Shown in pieces: positions 1-8,028 of a stretch of DNA of 21,078 nucleotides (the first letter of the stretch is position 1; every line of letters begins with the position of its first letter). A model generated the notes under the pieces. It was not told where the DNA came from and searched no databases. It saw only the letters and a program-made list of their open reading frames with translations. The position numbers and the translations under genes were made by a program. This DNA is from Bacteroidota bacterium (GTDB taxonomy: Bacteria; Bacteroidota; Bacteroidia; AKYH767-A; OLB10), in NCBI GenBank assembly GCA_016717725.1, contig JADKFA010000047.1, positions 1 to 21,078 of the forward strand, read 5' to 3'.

Positions 1-2
1 CA

Positions 3-575
3 TTGCCCTATATTCGATTTGTTCATCAAGTAAATATTTCATTTTTGTGCGACGGATATGGATCACTTCAGTTGCCAGGAGTAACCCATGCCAACACTCT
101 TCGCACGAAGCAAACAGAAACATCTATAGATAGTTTGCTTGCCGATACTGCAGGGAATGGAAATTATTTTTCATTTTCTCCTCCTACGATAGAGCAAAGT
201 ACACTCTACCGCTGGTTTAAAGCTTCGCAACCAACCATCGTTTTAACATTAGAGGCAGATAGCGCAGGAACACAATGCAGTCGAAGCTCCTACATGTATA
301 ATTGGTTCACCACATCGGTAGGCGAAAATCCTTCAACCACACCAACAGTTAATGTATTCCCCAACCCAACATCCAATTTGGTAAATGTTTTGTTACCACA
401 AGAAGGAACGAAGGACGATATGTTCCAGCTTTGTGATATTAACGGTAAGGTGATACGTGAAACATCGTTGAAAGGAATAAAGCAATATTCGTTTTACGTG
501 AATAATTTGCAAAGCGGTGTTTATTTGTGGACAGTGAAAAGTTTAAGCGCAAGCGGAAAGCTGGTGGTGGAGTAA
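3..575 (+). CDS. T9SS-sorted secreted protein, C-terminal part (5' end outside window)
   Basis: The reading frame is open to the left edge of the window, so this is the 3' part of a longer gene. The TTG at position 3 is not a convincing start, because no signal peptide follows it. The last 80 or so residues are a T9SS type A sorting domain: an FPNPTSN motif near residue 120, then beta-strand-like segments and an LQSGVYLW motif near the end. Known members of this family are exported by the Sec system, moved across the outer membrane by T9SS, and have this tail removed as they are anchored or released. The upstream 110 residues are Ser/Thr-rich with two cysteines and match no domain I recognise, so the cargo function is unknown. 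The gene ends 155 bp before the next one, which has its own signal peptide. Confidence 0.85.
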   Translation: MPYIRFVHQVNISFLCDGYGSLQLPGVTHANTLRTKQTETSIDSLLADTAGNGNYFSFSPPTIEQSTLYRWFKASQPTIVLTLEADSAGTQCSRSSYMYNWFTTSVGENPSTTPTVNVFPNPTSNLVNVLLPQEGTKDDMFQLCDINGKVIRETSLKGIKQYSFYVNNLQSGVYLWTVKSLSASGKLVVE

Positions 576-730
576 AAGAAAAAGATTTTGTTTTTAAATT
601 ACCTTCAACTTTAAAACTGTTCGGATAAAAAAAGTACGCATTATTATTCGGATTTATAAAAGCATAACGGAGTAAACAATAAATTTTTTTATAAATCCCT
701 TCTTTTGAATATTTTTAGAAAAGTATAAAC

Positions 731-1657
731 ATGAAGCTATTAATTAGTATTATCTTAATTTGTCCCTTTTTTTGTCTCTCACAAAATCTTATTCCAAATG
801 GTAGTTTTGAAGTATATTCAAGTTGCCCTAGCTTTTATAGTCAGATTGATTCAGCTTTATATTGGTTTAGTCCGACGGTCGGTACACCAGATTATTATAA
901 TTCTTGCGCTACAAATTTTGCAGTAAGTATTCCAAACAATTATTCGGGTTATCAAAACGCAATTGGGTCGGGCTTCACTGGAATAATATTACTTCATACA
1001 CAAGCAGTTAATACTAGAGAGTATATAGAAACACAACTCTCTAGTCCTCTATTAGCAAATCAATCTTATTATTTTAAAATGTATGTGAATATCGCGGATA
1101 AAAGTGAAAAAAGAACTGATGCAATTGGAGTGTATTTTTCTGACACGCTAATTGCTGGATTTGCACCCGCAACGGTGCTACCGTTTATACCAAACATAAG
1201 CAATACTTCAGGTCTTTTTTTGGATAGTATAAACTGGAGGATGGTCTCTGGAATTTACTCAGCACATGGAGGAGAACAGTTTGTAGTGATTGGCAATTTT
1301 AAAACAGACACTATGACATCAACATTACCTAATAATAATTTTATAGATCAAGTTCCTGTTGTATATGCGTTTATTGATAGTGTAACATTGACATCGGTAA
1401 CATCTATTGAAGATCAATTGGAAAATGAAAAAGTGCAGATCTATCCAAATCCGTTCAACGACAACATCTTCATTCGTTTACGGGGTGTCCAGGGTTCAGA
1501 AATAATTATTTATGAAATTACATCCAGAGTTGTATTAAAGCAGAACCTTTCTGCAGAAACAACTCTATACACAACACACCTTGAGAGCGGTACATATTTT
1601 TATCAAATACGAAAAGGGATCCAATTATATAGTCATGGTAGATTGATAAAAAACTAA
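731..1657 (+). CDS. Secreted PNGSFE-type protein with T9SS sorting domain
   Basis: This 308-residue protein starts at an ATG followed by a short basic, hydrophobic signal peptide ending near CLSQ (residues 1-18). The mature N-terminus, NLIPNGSFEVYSSCP, is the opening of a beta-sandwich module I know from many Bacteroidota exported proteins, where it often precedes OmpA or T9SS tails. It goes on with a Tyr/Ser/Asn-rich segment including a NNYSGYQNAIGS stretch. Residues 235-308 form a T9SS type A tail: VQIYPNPFNDN, then HLESGTYFYQIR. The fold suggests a carbohydrate- or surface-binding role, but no catalytic residues are visible and the substrate is unknown. It stands alone, and no sigma-type promoter is clear in the 155 bp upstream. 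Confidence 0.85.
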   Translation: MKLLISIILICPFFCLSQNLIPNGSFEVYSSCPSFYSQIDSALYWFSPTVGTPDYYNSCATNFAVSIPNNYSGYQNAIGSGFTGIILLHTQAVNTREYIETQLSSPLLANQSYYFKMYVNIADKSEKRTDAIGVYFSDTLIAGFAPATVLPFIPNISNTSGLFLDSINWRMVSGIYSAHGGEQFVVIGNFKTDTMTSTLPNNNFIDQVPVVYAFIDSVTLTSVTSIEDQLENEKVQIYPNPFNDNIFIRLRGVQGSEIIIYEITSRVVLKQNLSAETTLYTTHLESGTYFYQIRKGIQLYSHGRLIKN

Positions 1658-1783
1658 TATGACAAAGCGAAGGTTGTGCAGTTTCTAGGAATTAGAATAT
1701 TATTTAAATAGAGTCTGAGTAAAATATCAATCAAAAGGAAGACTGCGCTAATAATTAAATTATTCTTAGTCAGAATTAAACCC

Positions 1784-2435
1784 TCAATCCACCAGCAAGC
1801 TCTCTGCAAATCTTTTGCTCACGGTTGTTTTAATTTCTTTTCCAATTTGAAGTAACATCGAATTATCAAATGGAACAATATCCAGCACTTTAATTTTAGT
1901 TCCAATATTGACCGAGAGTTGTTCTAAGTATTGAAGGAAAACAGATGAAGTATCTTTTACAGCAACCACACGGCAACTTTTTCCAATTTCAATTTCCGAA
2001 AGAAGCGTTTTAACGGTGGTTGGAATATCACCGTTGGACTTTGGGATGGGATCACCATGAGGATCGTATTCGGGATGACCTAAAAACGCATCCAAACGAT
2101 CGGCCAATTCAGGATGTTTCACGTGTTCGAGCTGTTCGGCGATATCGTGAATTTCGTCCCAAGAGTAATTGAGTTTTTCAAGTAAGAACACCTCCCACAA
2201 TCGATGATTTCGAATGATAGCTACGGCTTCTTTTTGTCCGCGTTCTAAAAGTTTTGCTCCTTTTACTTTATCGTATGAAATCAGCTTTTTCACTGAGCTT
2301 CTTGATCATATCAATAACAGAAGCCGCACTAACGCCCATCTCATCCGCAATAGCGGTGGGCGAAATCTTCAGTTTTTTGTTCAGGGATAAACGATAAATG
2401 GCTTTTAGATAATTTTCTTCTGTTAAAGATCGCAT
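1784..2435 (-). pseudogene. DtxR/MntR-family metal-dependent regulator, frameshifted
   Basis: Two overlapping reverse-strand frames together give a full DtxR-family regulator of about 215 residues. The first frame carries the winged helix-turn-helix (MRSLTEENYLKAIYRLS, then ADEMGVSAASVIDMIKKLSEK). The second carries the rest of the wing (LISYDKVKGAKL), the metal-binding and dimer domain (NHRLWE, EQLEHVKHPELADRLD, PHGDPIP) and a C-terminal FeoA/SH3-like domain. The break is at 2284-2290, in a run of five T on the plus strand. Two added bases would give the usual Lys-x-Leu spacing; removing one A would also restore frame. I prefer ATG 2435 as start because family members begin just before the SLTEENYLKAIY motif; ATG 2456 is possible. 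It is divergent from the di-heme oxidoreductase and probably binds the palindromes between them. Either a real null allele or a base-calling error would explain it. Confidence 0.8.
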
Positions 2436-2484
2436 GGTTTCATGTGGAATAGGCATCAAAAGTAATAAAAATTAAATTTATTTT

Positions 2485-2500
2485 ATTAGACAAGTCTAAT
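2485..2500. promoter_or_regulatory. Palindrome, probable DtxR/MntR operator 1
   Basis: ATTAGAC-AA-GTCTAAT is a perfect inverted repeat with 7-bp arms and a 2-bp centre. It lies in the space between the divergent metal regulator and the di-heme oxidoreductase, directly next to -7-like motifs. DtxR-family regulators bind as dimers to palindromes of this size and commonly control themselves and adjacent genes. Binding by this particular protein is inference. Confidence 0.55.
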
Positions 2501-2512
2501 TTTGTATATTTG
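2497..2512 (+). promoter_or_regulatory. Two abutting Bacteroidota -7-like elements
   Basis: TAATTTTG (2497-2504) and TATATTTG (2505-2512) both fit the Bacteroidota -7 consensus TAnnTTTG and point toward the di-heme oxidoreductase, whose ATG lies about 45 bp downstream. No clear TTTG/TTG -33 element is seen at the usual distance. The first element overlaps the right arm of palindrome 1 and the second overlaps the left edge of palindrome 2, so a bound repressor would block it. Confidence 0.4.
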
Positions 2513-2522
2513 TCTAGTCAAA
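2509..2522. promoter_or_regulatory. Imperfect palindrome, possible DtxR/MntR operator 2
   Basis: TTTGTCTAGTCAAA is symmetric around CTAG except for one mismatched pair. It resembles the arms of the neighbouring perfect palindrome (shared GTCTA) and lies between the -7-like motifs and the oxidoreductase start. Two adjacent boxes would fit co-operative binding by a dimeric metal regulator. Confidence 0.4.
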
Positions 2523-2554
2523 TTTTATAGAATTTGATTAATGTGAAAGGTAGA

Positions 2555-3757
2555 ATGAACAAAAAACAATTAGTCTTATTGATTCTTATAGTAGGATCGA
2601 TGGTTTCCTTAAATTCTTGTGAGAAGTTTGCTCCAGAAGCACCATCCGAAGATGAAATATTGGATGGACCGGTGGAGGGATTAACTCATAGTCAAACCGC
2701 TCAATTTTTGCTCGGAGATAATGCATTTAATGCGCGCATTTTTACAGCTGAAACGGGCTTGGGATCTATTTTCGTTGCGTCGAGCTGTGGTTCGTGCCAT
2801 GCGGGAGATGGAAAGGGACATCCTTTTACAACATTAACTCGATTTGGTCAGGTAGATAGTTCCGGAAATCAATATTTGCATTTAGGTGGACCCCAATTAC
2901 AAAATAGAGCACTTCCAGGCTTTACACCAGAACAAATACCAGCAGGTGCCACCTTTACCCGAATAACGCCACCAGGAACTACAGGACTTGGTTTTATTGA
3001 ACTCGTTTCGGATGCAGACATCTTGGCCTTGTCTGATCCCAATGATGTTAATGGAGATGGAATTTCGGGAGTTCCTAACTGGATTAACATCCCTGCATAC
3101 GTTCAACCTCCAGCGAATGCGATTCAACAAAATGGAAAATACATTGGTCGATTTGGAAAGAAAGCTGGCGTTTTTAATTTGTTGCAGCAAATTGCGAATG
3201 CCTACAATCAAGACATGGGAATCACCTCCATATTTGAACCCTATGATGTATATTCTTTACAAGAAATTGATCCGGAAGTTTCCACTCAAGAAGTGTTGAA
3301 TGTGGTTTTTTATGTTCAAACATTGAAAGCGCCCATCCAACGAAACCAAGAAGACGCAACCGTTAATTTAGGTCGACAACTTTTTAGTAATGCAGATTGT
3401 GATAAATGCCATACACCCACCTTAACGACGGGAATTTCATCTATTGATGCTTTATCCAACAAAACGATACATCCTTACACTGATTTACTTTTACACGATA
3501 TGGGAGTAGGATTAGATGATGGGTATACAGAGGGAAATGCAAAAACATACGAATGGAAAACACCTGCACTTTGGGGATTGGGACTTTCGCCGAAATCGCA
3601 AGGCGGTCAATTTTTCTTGATGCATGATGGAAGAGCATCAAGTATTGAAGGTGCTATTTTAATGCATGGTGGAGAGGCGTCAAATAGCAAAACGAAATTT
3701 CAGAACCTTTCATCGTCTGACAAATCAGCATTGCTTGCATTTTTGAATTCGTTATAA
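2555..3757 (+). CDS. Di-heme cytochrome c oxidoreductase lipoprotein (DUF1111 / putative peroxidase type)
   Basis: I chose the ATG at 2555 (400 residues) over the upstream TTG because it directly precedes a lipoprotein signal (MNKKQLVLLILIVGSM..., LNSC lipobox) and has GAAAGG just upstream. Two c-type heme sites are present: CGSCH about residue 85 and CDKCH about residue 280. Between and after them are family motifs: an RFGxK-like segment, a Ca-binding-like NDVNGDGISG loop, and a C-terminal MHDGRASSIEGAILMHGGEA block. That block is typical of the DUF1111 family (di-heme oxidoreductases related to bacterial cytochrome c peroxidases, often annotated thiol oxidoreductase). It should sit in the periplasm, lipid-anchored. 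In Bacteroidota and gammaproteobacteria this family often neighbours imelysin iron-uptake proteins; none is present here, but the divergent DtxR-type gene still points to iron or manganese control. The peroxidase label is by family only. Confidence 0.85.
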   Translation: MNKKQLVLLILIVGSMVSLNSCEKFAPEAPSEDEILDGPVEGLTHSQTAQFLLGDNAFNARIFTAETGLGSIFVASSCGSCHAGDGKGHPFTTLTRFGQVDSSGNQYLHLGGPQLQNRALPGFTPEQIPAGATFTRITPPGTTGLGFIELVSDADILALSDPNDVNGDGISGVPNWINIPAYVQPPANAIQQNGKYIGRFGKKAGVFNLLQQIANAYNQDMGITSIFEPYDVYSLQEIDPEVSTQEVLNVVFYVQTLKAPIQRNQEDATVNLGRQLFSNADCDKCHTPTLTTGISSIDALSNKTIHPYTDLLLHDMGVGLDDGYTEGNAKTYEWKTPALWGLGLSPKSQGGQFFLMHDGRASSIEGAILMHGGEASNSKTKFQNLSSSDKSALLAFLNSL

Positions 3758-3850
3758 TTTTATTTTGATAGATTTTCTACCCGTTTTCGGACGGTAAAGA
3801 CCCCATCTACTTTTGCTGTAAAAATGAACTAATTCAGGTTAATTTTATCC

Positions 3851-4111
3851 CACAATTGTCATTAGAAATGCAATTGTGCCCCGACGCTTTGGTCGGGATC
3901 GAAAACCCGAAGGGGTCGGGATTAACCCTGACATTGATTTTGAAGCAATTCTTACTTTCGTTTTAACAACATTATTTGAATTATTGCTTCAAAATCAATC
4001 GTCAGCTCGTAGAGCAAAAAAGTCTAATGACTTTTTTGGGTTTATGATAAAAGCCATATTCACGATTCTTCCATGGTTTGAATTAATCAGCACAATAAAC
4101 ACTTTATTGTG
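3851..4111. repeat. Cluster of five hairpins in an intergenic stretch
   Basis: Five inverted repeats follow one another. CACAATTG 3851-3858 pairs with 3871-3878. CCCGAC 3880-3885 pairs with 3892-3897, followed by a second GGGGTCGGG. ATTGATTTTGAAGCAAT 3933-3949 pairs perfectly with 3983-3999, and flanking CTGAC/GTCAG extend the stem to 22 bp with one bulge and a 33-nt loop. AAAAAAGTC 4016-4024 pairs with 4029-4037 around a TAAT loop. CACAATAAA 4091-4099 pairs with 4103-4111. The stretch fills the gap between the di-heme oxidoreductase and the PKD protein. It could be a structured RNA, a remnant of a small mobile repeat, or a transcription end region. An 84-codon open frame crosses it but is not convincing. 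Confidence 0.65.
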
Positions 4112-4184
4112 TTTAAATGAAGAAGTATAAAAAATGACAAATAATTTTATTAAGTTTGTTATTCAACCAAGTAAACCGGATCAG

Positions 4185-6279
4185 ATGAAAAAAAATCTAC
4201 TCGTATTTCTACTTTTATTAGTAGGAAATCAAATCATGGCTCAAAACTTTATTCAAATGCCTCTTCCTCCACAATTCACTACATTCTCAGGTAATGTGAG
4301 AGGTTATTGGTTCACTTCTCCTACGTGTTTCACGATTACAGGGTTAGAAGTGCCAACGGATGCATCATCTGGGCTACAAAATATTGCGGTGGTTCGATTG
4401 GATTCATTTCCCTTGACGTATCCCGCGACAACCAATTCATTCTCCCTGTTATTTCTAACACAAAATGATACTGCAACAGGAATGATTCCTGTAAGTATTG
4501 AAGTTAATGTGGGGAGCGAATGGAATTTTAGGAAATCAGGCGAACAACAATTCTTATAGTGACTCTACTGGCCATTCTTTTATCAATGGGTTTCCGGTAG
4601 ATTTATTTCGCTTTGGTATGCAGTTTAATTTAAGTAACAATATTCCACATGATTTATGGTCGCTTCCTTCAGGAAGCATAAGCAGAGTATGGATGTATTA
4701 TGATGCAGTAACTACAGCCAACTTAGCATATTCATGGCAAGGCGGAACCAGTTATTCTTTTAGTAATGGTTTTTCTGCATCTGCCACATCAGTATGGGAT
4801 TACGGGGATGGATCACCGTTAGACACTGTATTTAATCCTACACATACTTATACTACACCAGGAACGTACACGGTTTGTACCTACGTTACTGGAAATTGTA
4901 GCAGCGATACCGCTTGCACTACATTAATTATTTGCCCAGCACCAGCTTTAGCTAGTTATAGTTATGTGACTACATATCCCACTGTAGATTTTACCGACGC
5001 ATCGCAAAATGCAGCAAGCTATTCATGGGACTTCGGTGATGGGTCGCCGTTAGACAATACCGCCAATCCATCGCATACATACTCCCCTCTTGGAACGTAT
5101 CAAGTGTGTTTATCGGTTACGGATACTTGTGGAGGAACGCATGTACATTGTAAAAGCATTTCTGTTTGTCCAGCGCTTATTCCCGTAAGTTTAGGAAGCG
5201 ATGTTACGGCTTGTGGTAGCACAATATTGTCACCTCAATTTCCCAATGCAACGTATTTATGGAATACGTCAGCAACCACCGCACAGATTTCAACGACGCA
5301 AAGTGGAAGTTATCATGTTATTGTAACGGATGTTAATGGATGTTCAGGAGCGGATACGGTGGATGTAGTGATTAACCCATTACCCGTAGTAAATTTAGGA
5401 CCCGATTTAGGGTACTGCGGTACTTCGGCAACGTTAGATGCGCAGAATCTAGGAATGACTTATTTGTGGAGCAACGCAGCCACCACGCAATCCATTGCCG
5501 TTACAACTAATGGTACATATTCGGTTGTGGTTACCGATGGATTAGGCTGTAGCAGCAGTGATACGATAGAGGTTGCTTTACTCACTGTGCCCATAGCTAA
5601 CCTTGGAAATGATATTACGATGTGTCAGGGCTTTGCTCCTCTCAGTACTCAAAACGGAACAGGATATACTTATTTATGGAATACAGGATCTACCATTGGT
5701 TCAATCGGCGTCATTATGGGTGGCACTTATTGGGTACTCGTAACGGCCAGCAATGGTTGTACAGCAAGCGATACCGTACAGGTGACGATGAACGCCCCTG
5801 CGGTTAGTTATGTTGAAACACAAACACTGCTTTGTGTGAACGCTAGTCCAATTACACTAACTCCAGGAATACCCTCCGGTGGCGTTTATTCGGGTTTAGG
5901 CGTAACAGGAAATATGTTTAATCCCACCACAGCAGGAGTAGGTAATAAAAATGTTATCTATTCTTTTACGGATACTGCAGGTTGCGTGGGTCATGATACA
6001 AGTGTGATTGTCGTTGATCCTTGCTCAGGTGTGGCAGAGTTAAATGAGATTGGCTTGCAACTTTATCCAAATCCGAGCAATGGAGTTTTTACTGTTAAAT
6101 TTACAAAGCTTGTTGACGAAATAATAATTACGGATGCCATAGGAAAAGTGATTGAGACTATCATCCCATCCGGACAGCAACTAGAGTTTGATTTAAGTAA
6201 GAAAGCTTCAGGAGTGTATTTTATAAATGTTACCAGTGTCGATAAAAAATATTCGTTACCTTTTATGATAAGAAAATAG
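4185..6279 (+). pseudogene. PKD/Ig-like T9SS surface protein, one frameshift near its N-terminus
   Basis: The gene starts at ATG 4185 with a signal peptide (MKKNLLVFLLLLVGNQIMAQ). An upstream in-frame ATG at 4134 would add an unlikely 17-residue leader. After about 109 codons the frame breaks at the GGGG run 4511-4514. Removing one G joins VNVGANGILGNQANNNSY smoothly and gives about 697 residues. Downstream come two PKD domains (WDYGDGSPLD and WDFGDGSPLD, each followed by HTY..G.Y.VC), three Ig-like repeats (LGxD...C...YLWN...G.Y.V.VT..GCS..DT), a SGLGV...FNPTTAGVG module and a T9SS tail (LQLYPNPSNGVF, KASGVYFINV). This layout fits a large adhesin or gliding-type surface protein. The break may be a sequencing error, since the remaining 590 codons are open and well conserved in style. 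Confidence 0.8.
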
Positions 6280-6296
6280 AAAATTGAATTTAAATT

Positions 6297-6329
6297 GAGC
6301 CCTCTGGTGAAATAACAGAGGGCTCTTTT
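6297..6329 (+). terminator. Strong Rho-independent terminator
   Basis: A perfect 10-bp stem, GAGCCCTCTG (6297-6306) with CAGAGGGCTC (6316-6325), has a 9-nt loop and is followed by TTTT. It sits 18 bp after the stop of the PKD protein and ends that transcript ahead of the next gene. Confidence 0.9.
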
Positions 6330-6440
6330 ATAAATCGATTCATTCTGAAAAAACATACGAGTCTCTAGTGGTTTTGTAAAAAAGAAGGAACAAGTGTTTT
6401 GATATTCAAGTTATATTACCTTCGATAAAAAGACAACATT

Positions 6441-8009
6441 ATGCATAAAATTGCTTTGACTCTCTATTTGGTTTTTTCATCAGTTCTTCTGATTGCCCAA
6501 TCTGGAAATTATAATCGATTGATGACAACAGCGGGGTCAGCGAGTGTTGCCTCAATCGTTAAGGATGACAGTACTAATTATTATTTGTGCGGAGATATTA
6601 ATTATCAAGCGGGGTTATTCATGAAGACAGACTCTTTATCTAATATTATATGGTCGAAAAAGTATGATATTGGCAGTATGTTTTCAACTGAGATAAAGTT
6701 TCGACATCTCCTTGCTTTAGCCGACAGTTCATATTTATTGTGCGGTAGTGTATTTAACCCGTCAACAAATAGAGAGGATGGCCTTGTAGTAAAAGTGAAT
6801 CAATACGGCGATACGATTTGGTCTCGAAGAACCGAAATCCCTAATTCCAGTTTAATTTTTAATTCGGTCAGCATTTCAAAGGAACACGGGTTTTATTTAT
6901 ATGGAAATGTGATAACCATTGCAATTCCAAGTCAACATTTTGCCTTAAAAATGGATAGCATTGGAAATGCGATTTGGTCAAATATTTACAGTACAAATTT
7001 TCAAACGAATACAGCAAGATGTATTTATGCGACTCCTGATAGCGGAGCCATTCTAGTTGGAACCTCTATTAATTCACTGGGAAATTTGGGAGGAGCTTCG
7101 TTAATTAAATTGGAAAAGACGGGCCAAGTTGAATGGTCAAATTATTATAGTAACGGCACCTTTGAAACCGGGGAAGATCTTGCATTGTTGTCTGATGGAT
7201 ACCTCTGTCTTTTCAATAGTTTATTTGGAACAACACTAGCGAAAATCGATCAAAGTGGGTTCATAACCAAAGACACCTCGATTGATCATTTCTCCAATAA
7301 TCAAACGGGTGGCGAGAAAACTAGTAGATTAATTTTACTAGCCGATAGCAGTGTTGTTTTGTTGACTGGAACTGACATGGAAGGAAATATTTCCATGTTG
7401 GATCCTTCGTGGAATTTAATATGGTCTAGGTATGTAAGGATGCGTTGTTATGATGTGTTGGAATCGAATGAAAAGGAACTTCATATTATTGGAGGAGGGC
7501 CACTCTTTGGAGTTTCTCAACCAATTCCCGATATTCATTATTTAGATCAAGAGATTGGAATTGTTCACACAGATTCATTAGGAACAACAGTAAATTGCCT
7601 GTTCAATAAAAACGCTTTTATGTTTTCCGACTCAATTTCAACCAGTGCTTTGAGCACAACGGTTGTTCCTTCTGGACAAACCAATTCTGTGGTTGTTTTA
7701 AGCTCAATGATAGGCGGTTTGTCAACTAATAATTGTGTAACTGTTTATGGCGGTATTGGTGAGCACAATTCTATTCATACATTAAAGGTTTCCCCAAATC
7801 CAACGAGTGGATCTTTTGTAATTGAAAATATATTTAGCGAAAAGGTGTCCGTTGCTTTGTATACTATTTTATTTGATAAAATAGTAAGCACGGAATCCTC
7901 AGAGGAAAATATTAAAATAGATTTATCAAATTACCCTGCGGGAATTTACTTAGCCCAGTTGATAAGTTCTAACGGGAAATCAGGATTTTCTAAAGTGATA
8001 AAAGAGTAA
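6441..8009 (+). CDS. Secreted repeat protein (beta-propeller-like) with T9SS sorting domain
   Basis: This 522-residue protein has a signal peptide ending near LLIAQ (residues 1-20). Residues 30-380 contain a loosely repeated unit with the pattern D(S)xxYLLCG...G.VxKxxxxGxxxWSR, seen for example around YYLCGDINY, YLLCGSVFN and ALKMDSIGNAIWS. I associate that unit with beta-propeller-like exported Bacteroidota proteins that carry a T9SS tail. Residues 445-522 are the sorting domain (LKVSPNPTSGSFV, then YPAGIYLAQL). No catalytic motif is visible. A weak TACCTTCG -7-like element at 6417-6424 with TTG at 6399 lies just upstream, although the spacing is short. The gene converges with the next one, with only 19 bp between stops. 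Confidence 0.8.
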   Translation: MHKIALTLYLVFSSVLLIAQSGNYNRLMTTAGSASVASIVKDDSTNYYLCGDINYQAGLFMKTDSLSNIIWSKKYDIGSMFSTEIKFRHLLALADSSYLLCGSVFNPSTNREDGLVVKVNQYGDTIWSRRTEIPNSSLIFNSVSISKEHGFYLYGNVITIAIPSQHFALKMDSIGNAIWSNIYSTNFQTNTARCIYATPDSGAILVGTSINSLGNLGGASLIKLEKTGQVEWSNYYSNGTFETGEDLALLSDGYLCLFNSLFGTTLAKIDQSGFITKDTSIDHFSNNQTGGEKTSRLILLADSSVVLLTGTDMEGNISMLDPSWNLIWSRYVRMRCYDVLESNEKELHIIGGGPLFGVSQPIPDIHYLDQEIGIVHTDSLGTTVNCLFNKNAFMFSDSISTSALSTTVVPSGQTNSVVVLSSMIGGLSTNNCVTVYGGIGEHNSIHTLKVSPNPTSGSFVIENIFSEKVSVALYTILFDKIVSTESSEENIKIDLSNYPAGIYLAQLISSNGKSGFSKVIKE

Positions 8010-8028
8010 TTAATTACAACACATTAAA

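Noticed and set aside
3876..4130. 84-codon open frame from a GTG
   Set aside because: It runs through several perfect hairpins, starts in a GC-rich palindrome and has no recognisable motif or ribosome-binding site. I treat it as chance.
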